64,000 bases of DNA from Phoronis australis (lineage: Eukaryota > Phoronida > Phoronidae): positions 346,101-410,100 of the forward strand of contig NMRA01000026.1 of NCBI GenBank assembly GCA_002633005.1, given 5' to 3'. Positions 1 to 10,882 of the stretch are shown piece by piece (position 1 is the first letter of the stretch; every line of letters starts with the position of its first letter). Position numbers and translations under genes: made by a program. The notes beneath the pieces were generated by a model that saw only the letters and a list, made by a program, of their open reading frames with translations, was not told where the DNA came from and searched no databases.

Positions 1-2057
1 GTCCAGAGGGATGCCTGTTTGGCTAACTGCCCAACACCCAAATTTCAGAACTAATGACTCTTGATCCTAAATATTCCTCTATGTACTGCAGAGAGACAGA
101 ACTTATAGTGAACAAAACTTTGATGGCTTAATCTCTTAATCAATGTGAGGCATAACTGGAGTCGAAGAACGGGAAGGGCGAACATCGTTATCAGCTTACT
201 CTACTCAGTACTGGAGGAAATTTTATAAAGCAATAACTATTATTTCAAACTATAAGGTTAATTGGTGAATCACAGTTGTGACCTTACTTAAATAACGTAA
301 ATCCAATAAAAAATGTCCACAAACATGTCACTGCCAACTGCTAAATTTGTAAACACCGCCATGTTGTTTGTAACGGAACTATTGTGCTTTGTTATTGGCC
401 AAAATTTTATCAGGGGAGAAAACTACACACTCTAAGCCACCAGGTAAATAGCTGCTGAGCTTGAACTTTTTAAGTTTAAAAACGTAATCGCATGATCGGC
501 GTACGAGGGAACTATGGAAGTTGGCAAATTTGCTCCGACTCAAATAATTACGTCCACGTTTAAAAGAATTTGCACTACACTAAAGCAAATCATAGTTAAC
601 GGATAAAGAGGCGGACTTCTCAGTAGACAGAGTTGACAACAATCATAGGCCCGGCGCTACGCACCAATGCCAAAGCATGTCTGCGCCGTTTTAAGTTACT
701 TAAAAATCTCATTTCAGGTTCTTTCTGATCAGTAGAGTTCCTAAATGAAACATACATCAGTAACAAAAAATGTAAGAGTGTGTGGAACATATTAATTGAT
801 GATAATGATGATATTGAGTGTATATATTTTCATTACCTTAGAAATTTGAAGTTGTGCAGAATATCCGGCTGAGACTGAATCAGGCCCACTTAGTGCGGGA
901 TCCAGTCGGCTTCTGACAGAATGAAACAGGTCACTTGAGCCAGAGCTTTCAAATCCCCATCACTGGAAGTTGACAAAAGTTCTCTATTTTTCTCTCTTCA
1001 ACATGCTTGTTTTGTCTTTCTTTTCGGGTCGACTGCCCACGCTCCTCATTGTTCTAAAGTACGCCTCATATGCCCGCACGGGTAGCCACTGACGAAATGA
1101 GGTTTCCGACTCACGCCTGCAAATTTGGGCCGGGGATTAACCCCGGTTCTCGGTACGTCCCTGTTAGTAAGATGGGAACGCTGCCCCCAGACTTTCACGA
1201 TGGTCACGGGTGCTCGTACCTATAGCTGTCGCGGAAACAAAATTTCCGATTAGCCGCGCTGTGCTTCTCATTTAAGATGCCCGAAAAGAATCCACGCAAT
1301 GTTTGACAACATATGCACTCCTAGCTGACGGAGCTCGGCCGGCCGACAATGATTGAAATGTTCGTTAATTTACCGACAATAATTTTGCTGTTCCCCTACT
1401 GACAAGTTTGCGTCTTCCATCTCGTAGACCTTAGAACTAGTTTCACACTATCTAGCTTTGAGTCGGATTGTGAAACTAGGCCTAATTGTAGACTTTTTAA
1501 AAAATTCTCCCATTTGTCAGATTTGTGGACCTTCGAAGTACGGTGGCACCTTTTTCATACTAGCCTAGTGCGCATCATGCCGCACAAGCAACGCCAAATT
1601 ACCTTCCTAATTTCAGGCTTCGGCGGATTTTGAATTTTTGTCTTCATGCCTATTCTGATCACCGAAATAAGAGTATGAAAATGTCTTGTTTAGACAGTGT
1701 GTTTTTTTTTCGTCTGTGCATTCTAATCTGTGTTCTACCATGTCTCACCCCCGGGATAGCGGGTAGCCTATTCTTCAAGCGTGTCTGAGGTAAAAGTAGA
1801 CCCTTTTCAATATCTACGAATCCGGTGTAAAAATTCACTCCCATCAATTTCAACTGAAGCTCTTGAAATACATACCCATTTCAATAGGTGACTCAAAAAG
1901 TGACCCATTTCAGTCAGAGATTTCGGCACAAAAATGGGACTCAAATATATTTCAAAAACGAAGGGAAACAACATCACCATAGCTGTGTTATTTGAGAACG
2001 CGCTTGTTACAATCAGAGGCATTAAAGGTTCAGTGTAAAACCCCTACATGAACGGTA
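1..2057. other. Non-coding stretch, no gene seen
   Basis: AT-rich sequence without a convincing exon: short open stretches show no family resemblance and no paired splice sites. A GC-rich palindromic patch lies near 1130-1150 (CCGGGGATTAACCCCGG), and two poly-pyrimidine patches occur around 1000. Nothing further can be supported. Confidence 0.5.
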
Positions 2058-2262
2058 GGAACCAGTGGCGGCTCTAGGATATCACAAGGGGGGGCCAACA
2101 TTTTGTCCGGCTGTGAGCATTTGCGCAAATTGAACCACGATTGTAGATGTGCGTAGCACCGAATGGGGGGAGGTCGGGAGGGGGGGTTTACCTCTAAAAA
2201 TCAAGCATTTTCCTTGATTGCTGAAGTATTATCCAAGAAAAAAAGAAAAAAAAACTGAACGT

Positions 2263-2326
2263 ACCAAAGACTCGAACTCACGTCCTGGCGCGTAGAGAGT
2301 GCGTGCATTACCACTACACCACCACG
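2263..2326 (-). repeat. tRNA-like (Pol III box A/B) segment, SINE-type
   Basis: On the minus strand this reads like the body of a degenerate tRNA: an A-box-like GTGGTGTAGTGGTAATGC followed about 30 nt later by a B-box-like GAGTTCGAGTC. No intact acceptor stem or clean cloverleaf could be drawn, so a tRNA-derived SINE remnant is more likely than a working tRNA gene. It lies inside the 2063-3108 transposon. Confidence 0.45.
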
Positions 2327-2490
2327 ATTTATCTACTAATATCATACTAAAAGACCTACTTGTTTACGGTCCACGGCGTTTGCGCGCGAAATCTACTTCT
2401 TTTTGTAATATTATACGTTTTATATTTTGTGTCATCAATTCTTAACAAATTTGTCGTATTTGAAATAGTCTTCAAATGCCCAAAAGACCA

Positions 2491-2740
2491 AGGGCCTGTT
2501 CCAAGAAACTGACTTAAGTTCATTTTTGACTTAAGTTTAAGATTTGTCTTAACTTCCAAACTTTGAAACTTCCACATTAGGCAAGTAAGTCAAAATTAAG
2601 ACAAAACTTATGTCAAATACTTAAAACAAACTTAAGATCTCTTTCTTGAACTGGTTTTGAGACAAATTTAACTTTTATTTTAAAGTTTACAAAAACTTAA
2701 GATTTGTCTTAGCTAAGTCAGTTTTGTTGGAACGGGCCCC
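2491..2740. mobile_element. Nested palindromic MITE
   Basis: The left end is AGGGCCTGTTCCAAGAAACT and the right end, reverse-complemented, GGGGCCCGTTCCAACAAAAC. Both continue into CTGACTTA and TTAAG-rich arms, so the roughly 250-bp unit can fold on itself. No coding capacity. It sits inside the larger element at 2063-3108. Confidence 0.55.
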
Positions 2741-3113
2741 AAATCCGTTTTTCGTGTTGGCAATAATGACGGGATTGCTTTGGAAATCGTCTTAAGATAA
2801 GGTTTGACAAATAGAGTATTGCGAGTTTCTGAGTGATTCACTAAGGCTTCGATTAAAATTCACATCTTACCAGCAGCTTCTGTTTTTTCATCGTCACTCA
2901 GGTTCCATTCTCTTTAAAAAATGAAGTAAATTTTCTTCATTGCACAGTGGAGCACTAAAACTGCACACATACGGATGAAAAAAGATTTAAATAATTTTAA
3001 TTACCGGAGTTAATTAATAAACTCACCATTTCCCTACGCTCTTACTGTTTTATTTTTTTTGCGGCAGCCAAGGGGGGGGGCGGGCCCCTCCGCCTAAATC
3101 CGCCTATGGGAAC

Positions 3114-5584
3114 ATACCTCAATAAAACGACAGGACCATAATGATACTAGATTTGACAAAAACATACCCTAAATGGGCTTGTGAGTGAAAAATAAGAGCC
3201 ATTTTGATATCAAAATCGGCGATAATCTTACATCGGTGTCACGCACTAATGAGAGCCCCCTTGGTTAGCGGAGCATTCCTAATCGGCCGAATCTGCGAAT
3301 TGTGAGACCACATAGCTTACCGGGGACTGATTTCCGAAAGACCCCCCACTACAGGCTAACAAAGAGCCCTCACGGAGGCTCTTTCGGATGCAGCTGAGGA
3401 CAGAAAATGCTCCAATCAGTGCTGTAGTGGGACGTAGGCGCACGTACAGGCGCAGCCAACCACCTTTTGGTATTTGAACGTAGCGCTCACGGTAATACGG
3501 TGGGCTTTGGTATGAAAAACGTGGCAAATTATTTTGACGTTTAGCGATGACTTGTCAATGCCGGGAGCAGCGGCCGCGCTACTCATGGCATCCGAAGTGT
3601 CATTTCAACTCAACCAAAGTTCAAAATCCAGGCTGAAGACGCAAATCACTGTCTCCGATGTCACTACTATTGTGTGGAATTTTATAATCTCATTACAAGC
3701 AGTGGGGTCTCTTTCGGAAATGCTGGGCTTAACATTTTTAAATCTCCTTTGTGGGGCCTCTCACGTTCGTCTGAGCACGTGACTTGTCTGGCTTTTTTAA
3801 GCGGGCGTTTCGATTTAACAGTGTTGCACGCGACTTCCAAGCGTGTAGGTTAACGAAGTGGACGCAAATGTTTAAGGCGCTAAACTATTAATCGAAAGCT
3901 ACAGGTTTTCCAAGTTCTCGGATATTACAATTGCTCGTTATCAGGTATGCTGTCAATTGAAATTAAGGATTTATCACTAACGCGAGGAAATACAGTCGTG
4001 AACGAAATATGCTTTTCAGAAAACTGCGATGAGCTTCAAGTGTATGCATGCATGACTTAGCAAATACCGATTTGCCTATATTGTAGTCTAATAAGTATTA
4101 TTTAGTTGGATTCAAAATATGTGCCTCGTTTGCGTGTTTGGCTGAAAATCTTGAAAGTTCATTTCCTTTAAAAACCTAGTACCCGTTCTCAGACTAAGAC
4201 TAGATATATAAGAGAGCTGCATTATGCAAGATACCCAAGGGGGCATCCAGGAAAGACTGTACATGACTTGAGTGAACGATTTGTTCACCGTTGAAGATAC
4301 AGACAACAGAGTTGCAAGCATGAATAATGTGAATTTTAAAGGAAACGAAAGCAGATAGTTTGAATATGTTTTTGAAATATCCAACTCATAATTTACGGGA
4401 CATCACACTTAACACCATTTAAAGGTTCGAATCAGCGCAATATGCCTCTGGTTTTGCCAATCTCTATTGCAGACTTTGAAACAATGTACACAAAAATGCT
4501 TTGACTGTACATTTAAAGTTTGTTTTGAACGTGTGGAATTTTAACTTTACGATTTTGCTCCAATTGCAAAAGATAGATGCAAAGATATACTGATGAGATC
4601 CAAATGTAAGACGTAACTCCGTCTGCATTTAAGCTCAACCATGGCACAAAATTTGGGGACAGACGTTGTTTGGGCACTATTGCCAATCTTTTGCGAAATC
4701 AATTAATCCTACTAAACCAACAAGGTGCATGGTTCCGGGATTTGTGTAATGAAGACGCTTAGTTGCCGTAATTTTGGTCTAGATACAAGTGTCGTGTTTG
4801 CCACCTTTTTCATCCTCCCGCCCGAACTCCGCCGTCGGTAGCTGTTGTAATTTAACGTACGGGAAACAATATAACGCAAGATACCAAGAGTAGGACTTTG
4901 GGATTTAAAAATCCGCCCGCATTAGGAAGTGAAGTCTTTCAGATGTCGTCTCCAGCAGGGGCCCTATTGATAATTTCTATTGCGCTAATGCGGGACGTCT
5001 ACACCTGACACCACTGAGATCGTGAACCCCTCGAGCTCCGCCTCCCGCTCAGTATCACTAGGAGCTCGCTGAAATCAAGACTTCGCGAGATTACGTGAGA
5101 TATTGCCGTGTATCTTAAATAAGATCAAGTGTCTTTGGCTAGATTTTAGTTAGATCCTAGCGTAGGTCCCGGCTATAGCGCCCGGTTATTTACTCCCTGC
5201 AGTTCAACCAAAACCATCCATGTGTTTTGCCTAATCTGGGTAAGGAACAAGATGAGATCGATTTTATAACGGTGAATTGCCTTAATCAAAGCTTGGTTAA
5301 AATATCCGGTACTTCATAAAGTTGCAAAATATTAAGCGATGACTTGCCAGGAAATCAGAGTACTTCCATTTTTCAAATGATTCACATTTTAATCCAATCG
5401 CAACCAGTTTATTTGGCAGGTGAATACGGTAACGGTGTCTTGTTTCTGCACGTGTTCAAAGATTGTAGTTTGGAATTTTGAAAATGTGCCGCAATAAATT
5501 TGTGTGTGGCAATTTTTGGTGAACTTGAAGAACGCATACTTTAGACCAAATGTAGTTCATCAGTTGTAGACAGCCTAAAAATTA
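3114..5584. other. Non-coding stretch with a possible inverted-repeat element
   Basis: No exon supported. TTTCCGAAAGACCCCCCACT near 3330 and its approximate inverse AGTGGGGTCTCTTTCGGAAA near 3702 may bound a roughly 390-bp element. The open frames inside that interval on both strands have no recognisable protein. Confidence 0.4.
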
Positions 5585-5800
5585 TACAGTAAATCTCTGT
5601 TAAGTCGAACGCGCTTAAGTCAGATCTTCGCTCAATTCGGACAAAGTTCCGTGGAGCAGTTGACCTGAGATTATTCATCCGTTAATAAAGTCCCACGTGT
5701 AAGTCGGGTTTCTTAAGTCGGGTCTTCGTTCAACTGGGAGAAATTCCAGGAACAATTAACCTAACACCCAGCTTCTTACCTCGCTGAAGTCGGAGTCAGT
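5585..5800. mobile_element. pogo/Tigger-like transposon end, remnant
   Basis: The segment opens with TACAGTAAATCTCTGTTAAG then TCGAAC, the typical terminal wording of pogo/Tigger elements of the Tc1-mariner group. Two diverged internal units of about 100 bp follow, each with AAGTC, CTTCG, TCAAyT and AATTrACCT-type blocks. No transposase frame is present, so this is a relic end. Confidence 0.45.
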
Positions 5801-5813
5801 CACATAACTCAGT

Positions 5814-5959
5814 GTCGGATTTATAGGAGGATGCCAAGGGGGCCATGCCCCCCTTAAAATTCTCCCCGATTCCATTCGTCAGTTCTGGGGTGCAAATGTC
5901 TGACGGCAAAATCCTGGCTAATACTCTGCCCCCCACTCAAAATCCTGGATCCGCCCCTG
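5814..5959 (+). repeat. Interspersed repeat, copy 1 of 2 (ends GGATCCGCCCCTG)
   Basis: About 145 bp beginning near TCGGATTTATAGGAGG, containing AAAATTCTCC and GATTCCATT, and ending AAAATCCTGGATCCGCCCCT. A second copy in the same orientation lies at 17701-17851 with the same order of blocks. This is a dispersed family, probably a transposon end. It should not be read as coding, although it is open in one frame. Confidence 0.7.
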
Positions 5960-7698
5960 TAGCTTTTCTCCTATTAAAAATCGCCAAACATGCATTTTCG
6001 TGTATGACCATAGATTACAGACAACAGATTCGCAACTCCGGCATATCCTTACATGCTGAGCTGAACTCTCCTGACCTTTCTGGTGCAGTTTCCGGTTAGT
6101 GTATTTTGACGAGAAATACTTGCATCCTAAAAATCGAGCTGTTTTCGAAAACTTTGCGCCATTGGTGATCTGATTGGTTCATGCATTTACGGCGGGAAAA
6201 TAATAGACCAAGTATCGTGCACGTGTGCACTGTAGCAACACTTTGTATCTTATTCTTATTTGGCCAATCTGTTGATACAGTAAATTTCCTTATTTATGCC
6301 CATCCTGATTTGACTGCAACTTGAGCATGTTGGGTTCTATCATATATTGGGTTGGAATTGGGACCCACATGATGCTTACTCGAATGGGCTTCATTTTACC
6401 AAGTATTTCAAATTGAGGTGAAGTAAATAAACAAAGTGGGTGATGATTATCATCACCAGAATTTCATCATTAGTATCTTTTGCCGGGTGCTCAAATTTTC
6501 TGAGACTAGGGATTGTCAGATTTGTAAGGTAGAAGTGTTTCGCTGGATTTCCAGGTCTGTGGCGTTATTTATACCGGACCAAAATTAAAAAAACAGACCT
6601 TTGTTAAAATCAGGAGCTGCATGATGCACTGATCACTTGGAACCATTTTTATGGTTTATTAATATATAGTTAAACCAAGCTGAGGAGCTTGAAACCTGAT
6701 TCACGGCAATTTTTGGCAGTGGTATTTTCTGAAAAATGCTCCTAAGTTGACAACAAAGTTTGATAGCAATGCACTTCAGTTTTGTAGAAACTCTGTTCAC
6801 AGGTTACAGATGCGTCACAGAGCGTAACTTTGATGAATTCTAGCTTACGATTTCACCTGTTTCGGCGGAGACCGGGTTTCAACCACTTTTGGGCTATAAT
6901 AAGCGCCCCTTTCCTGAAGCGGATTTTTCTAAGCACCCTGGCCGCTTATTAGAGCGCATATGATAATATTTCAGAAGGGATATACTTAGTATCCTTTATG
7001 CACGGGACCCTTTTGTTACATTAGGAGTGGGATTGGCTCATTATGTACCCTACAGGTGGCATGGGACTTTACAAAACTGGTTGAAGAATTTTGTTTTCGT
7101 CATAAACGTTTGTTTGAAAGGCTTAAGTTTAGAAATGTTAGCACTTAAGGCGGAAATTTAAAAAACCATATGTCCGCTTACAAAAAATTTAACATTAAAG
7201 AATAAAAACAACCTTTACACCCCTCTGGTGTTCCTGTTCCCTGTGTTCAAAGAAGTTGGTTGCATTTTCATAGACTGCAGTCGAGAGATTTTGTGCGGCA
7301 TATATTCGACATGAAATGAGTGTGTAACCTGCTGTTGAATTGCGAGATAGATTTTGACTGGTCCGGGTGGTTATTTATGAAGTATTAATGTAATCTTTAT
7401 TTATGTTAAACGTTTTACCAGCATTCTATTTATTTGTACACGAATGTGAATTTGTTGAAATCGCTGATCCAAATCCTGGCCAAATGTGCGCATTCTGCTG
7501 AGACAAACCGTCTGATCAGGGCCAGCGAAGAGTAATTTGGTTAATTCGCTCACTAGGCTATGGCTGAACTTCCTCGTAAGGACAAGAGTTTACGAAATTT
7601 AGCGAATAATTTTCGTCAAAAAGTTTACCAGATAGTTTTCAACAAAACGGAGAAAACAAAAATGGATTTGTGAAGACAGGATTAAGTAGTAGAGTCTC
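5960..7698. other. Non-coding stretch
   Basis: No exon supported. A small imperfect inverted repeat built on ATAATAAGCGCCCC and CTTATTAGAGCGC lies around 6895-6960 and looks like a MITE fragment. Confidence 0.45.
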
Positions 7699-7893
7699 TT
7701 AAAAACATTCATCTTCGAAGTGCCTTGAACAAATGTATGAAGTCTTATTGCTGAAACAACTGCCATTCACGTTGACACAAGAAGTAAGGTTTTCTTCCCA
7801 CAGCCGATTATGGGGTCTTCGGATGGTATGGAAGCTAATTCCTTTGCATTTCGCGTGTGTGGCCGAACAACCGGCCACACAGTAGCCGACCAT
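7699..7893 (-). pseudogene. THAP-type zinc-finger fragment
   Basis: A 64-residue frame matches the THAP DNA-binding domain. It has M-V-G-Y-C-x3-C near the N-terminus, S-F-H-x-I-R-R-P then a Trp (L-W-E-E-N), and Y-I-C-S-R-H-F-E-D-E-C-F at the end, so the C2CH zinc ligands and the conserved Pro, Trp and Phe are present. It stops directly after E-C-F, before the downstream AVPTIF-like end, and no splice donor rescues it. THAP domains occur in P-element and Kolobok transposases and in host regulators. With no neighbouring exon, a transposon relic or an orphan exon are both possible. Confidence 0.6.
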
Positions 7894-8822
7894 GATTAGC
7901 AGATGACGTACTTGCCGGAAATTGCACCAGAAAATTTAGCCAGGTGTCGCCAGTGAATAATGACGTAAGGGCTTGTGCGTAAGGTCACAGATTTCGTCCA
8001 TTGAAAGTATACGGAGTTGGCGGTCCATGTACTATAGTCTATGGTATGACTTAATAATTGTCTGACAGATGGCCTAAACCGTAACTGCACTTGGAGTTTT
8101 GGCTGATATTCACGATGCTCTGGACGATGGCCCAGATGGGATGATGAACTTTTAACCTGAGAGTGCGCATCGTGCACGTGCTGTTCTGTTACAGATAAAA
8201 ATAAATCATTAGTTTTTATCTCATACGCGTTGAATCCGTCGAGGGAAATACGGCCATGTAATATCAGTTTTCCGTATTCACCTCCCGCACTACTTCAACA
8301 GTGACCTCCGACATGGAAAGTTCAAAATGTGGACTCGACGTCTTTAGCCGGTTCGATCATCAAACTTTCGGAATGTAGTTTGAAGCAATACAGTTGCAGC
8401 AGTCCTAAGTAACACTCGACATGCTATCAGGCTCTAAACGTAACATCTGGTACAAAACTCTTAATTTTGTATGACACTTCTGCCTCAGTTTACAATTGCT
8501 AATTATTATATCGTCTGCAACTCAGGCACCGATTCCTCTGTAACTACAATTTCAAATATTGTTTATTTTTACTACTTTCAGGAAATGTTACAAGTTCAAT
8601 GCTTAATTGCCGTTGTTTCCGTCTTTGTTATCTCTTTTCAAGTGAGAAAAATCGCTACATTTAAAACTGTTTCTTTTACTAGAGAAACTTGTAACCTAAT
8701 GCGCAAGTATATACATATAGGATGTGTTCTGCCACGTGAACAGTTTGGGTTAAGGATTTTAAAAAAATCTTCCGAAGAAATGAAAGAAACTCTCAAGAAT
8801 TCGAAGCGGATGGGATAAATGC

Positions 8823-8965
8823 AAAACGTACCTCGATTGACGTAGATGAAGTAATATCCCAATTGGCGTTATTCCGCGTATCGCTCTCTACCATCGGCCT
8901 CGGTCGATACGTGGAATAATGTCAATGACTAGATATGACTTCATCTACGCCATTCGTACGTTTTT
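8823..8965. mobile_element. 143-bp near-perfect palindrome (foldback MITE)
   Basis: The arms are AAAACGTACCTCGATTGACG then TAGATGAAGT, and GTTATTCCGCGTATCG on the left. The right side reverse-complements to ACGTACGAATGGCGTAGATG and ATTATTCCACGTATCG. The two arms meet around a short GC-rich loop near 8882-8907, so the whole unit can form one long hairpin. No coding potential. Confidence 0.7.
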
Positions 8966-9400
8966 GTATTGAATTCGGTCTACAGTATTTTGTGGGGATC
9001 TCATTTCGACAAGGAAACGTAACAATGTAGACAGTTAATTCCGTGAGTTCCTGCAACGGATGTAGTGCAATAGTAAATTCCTTGGTTGCACACGCTTAAC
9101 TCCATGAATTGGGGATGTCAAATGTCATGTATTTGTTATTAAAAAATTGTTTCCATATTGTGTATACGCGGTTTACTGAAGTTCAAATGACGTCAAACAA
9201 AAAATCTTTCCGTCACTGTGACACCGGTTTTTAGAGAAATGGAAATTTTCCAAGACTCGTTTAATTTTTACTTTCCCAAAAATAGACCGATTCGCGCTAT
9301 GTCTTAGGCGCACGTGAGTCGATACGATCGAGATCTGGGGTGAGGGGTGGTGCACTCCACTATTTTTGACGGGTTGTGCGGCTGAAAAGTTATAATACCC

Positions 9401-9442
9401 ACCCTTTTAGAGAGTCAGCGCTACCCTTTTAGAGAGCCAGCG
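9401..9442. repeat. 22-bp tandem duplication
   Basis: ACCCTTTTAGAGAGTCAGCG is followed immediately by a second copy with one change (ACCCTTTTAGAGAGCCAGCG). Confidence 0.8.
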
Positions 9443-9648
9443 TGATAAAAAGGATCCATTTATCCATTTATAGGAAGCGTCCATAACAAAGTCTCCCTTT
9501 CGTAGTCCTAACCCTGAAACTGGACCCTTTCGTAGGGAATCTGGCCGTTACAAACCTGCACATCTGAGTGGCATGTACCTTACACCGCCTACATGTAAGA
9601 ACCCTTTCGGGTATGAGACACATGTGCGAAAGCCCTCATGCCTAAGGA

Positions 9649-9662
9649 TAATAATGATGATG

Positions 9663-9697
<35 letters not shown>
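9649..9697. repeat. (ATA/ATG)n microsatellite
   Basis: A run of AAT/ATG trinucleotides. A weaker one of the same kind lies at 10658-10740. Confidence 0.85.
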
Positions 9698-9698
<1 letters not shown>

Positions 9699-10882
9699 TG
9701 ATAATAAACTTTATTCATAGAGGATAAAATACAATAGATGTATTAAAGACATGCTTTAGTCAAAGGCTAATATCCAGCATGGTCCTCTAACAGCAATCAA
9801 TTAAATTAAATAAATTAAGATAGATTAAATTAAGTTACATTAAATTACAAATTAAATTTAAAAAATTGAAACTTTTATATGGCATATACAATGAAATGAC
9901 TGAAAACGTGGGGAGGAACAGCTATGATGACCACATCAGCAGTGACTGATGAGATTGTGTCTGACGTCGTCATAACCATCAGCCTCCTATAGGCTGTTTG
10001 GCAAGTCGTTCCACTGTTGAATGGCTTGCATAAAAAAGGACTTGGAGTGTAATGAAATTCTTTGTCGAGACACAACAAAATTGTTTTAGAAAGAAAATTT
10101 TGTCCTGATTTGGTGTCTGTTTCGAACGAGTATTAGGCTCCAAGATAAATAAGTTGGTACATTATTGTGAAAACACGTATGCATCAGTACACAAACGATA
10201 CAAAACGTTTGTCAACAGGGAGCCATCCCAGTGTGTTGAACATATGAGTTGATAGAGTTCCTCGTTAACCTCTAGTGGTTATGCCATTGTTCAATTGTTC
10301 TCTGAAAACTAAGCCGGTGAGTTTGATGAGTGACGGAAATTCGCGGACTCTTTGATAGTTATTCAGATTTCTAGTGTGCGAACTGCGTTGTGTAGCGGTG
10401 CGAGCGTGGCGGCTAACGAAGCCAGAAAAATGCGTGGTTGCAAAAAACAAAGTCAAATGTAGTAAGTAAATGCCAAATATTTATTTGTTAGTATCCCGCG
10501 ACCTGAAAATGATTACGGTATGAATACTGATTTTTGCAGTGGGCATAACCTCAGGGATCAAACTCGGTGTTGGGTCAATCTTCAGATAAGTTTTAACTCG
10601 CTCATCTCGGAGGAAATCTCTCAGTCCCATTGGATCCGACTTAACCGAGGTTTACATTAATAATAATGACGATGACGATAATAATAACAATAAGAACAAT
10701 AACAATAATTATAATGTCAATAGTATAGTAACAGCAATAATAAGATTGATCAATGGTTTCCTTTTTAAAGTAATGTACCTTTTTATGCATAATATTACTA
10801 TAGTATTCGCCATTTCTGGCAATGTAAAATTATCATGCGCGCGAAAATTGTATTCGATATTTGAACGACTTCTCCCTTCCAG
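9698..10882. other. Upstream region of the plus-strand gene
   Basis: AT-rich, with a second trinucleotide microsatellite (10658-10740). No upstream coding exon could be identified. The gene below begins after a clear splice acceptor, so a 5' exon and promoter must lie here or further upstream. Confidence 0.4.

Larger units (their letters stand above)
2063..3108. mobile_element. 1046-bp non-autonomous DNA transposon with GGAAC duplication
   Basis: The left end reads CAGTGGCGGCTCTAGGA and the right end, on the other strand, CATAGGCGGATTTAGG, giving imperfect terminal inverted repeats followed by G-runs. Both sides are flanked by the identical 5-mer GGAAC (2058-2062 and 3109-3113), as expected of a target-site duplication. 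No transposase is encoded. The interior holds a tRNA-like segment (2263-2326) and a nested palindromic MITE (2491-2740). The superfamily is not certain from the termini alone. Confidence 0.65.
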
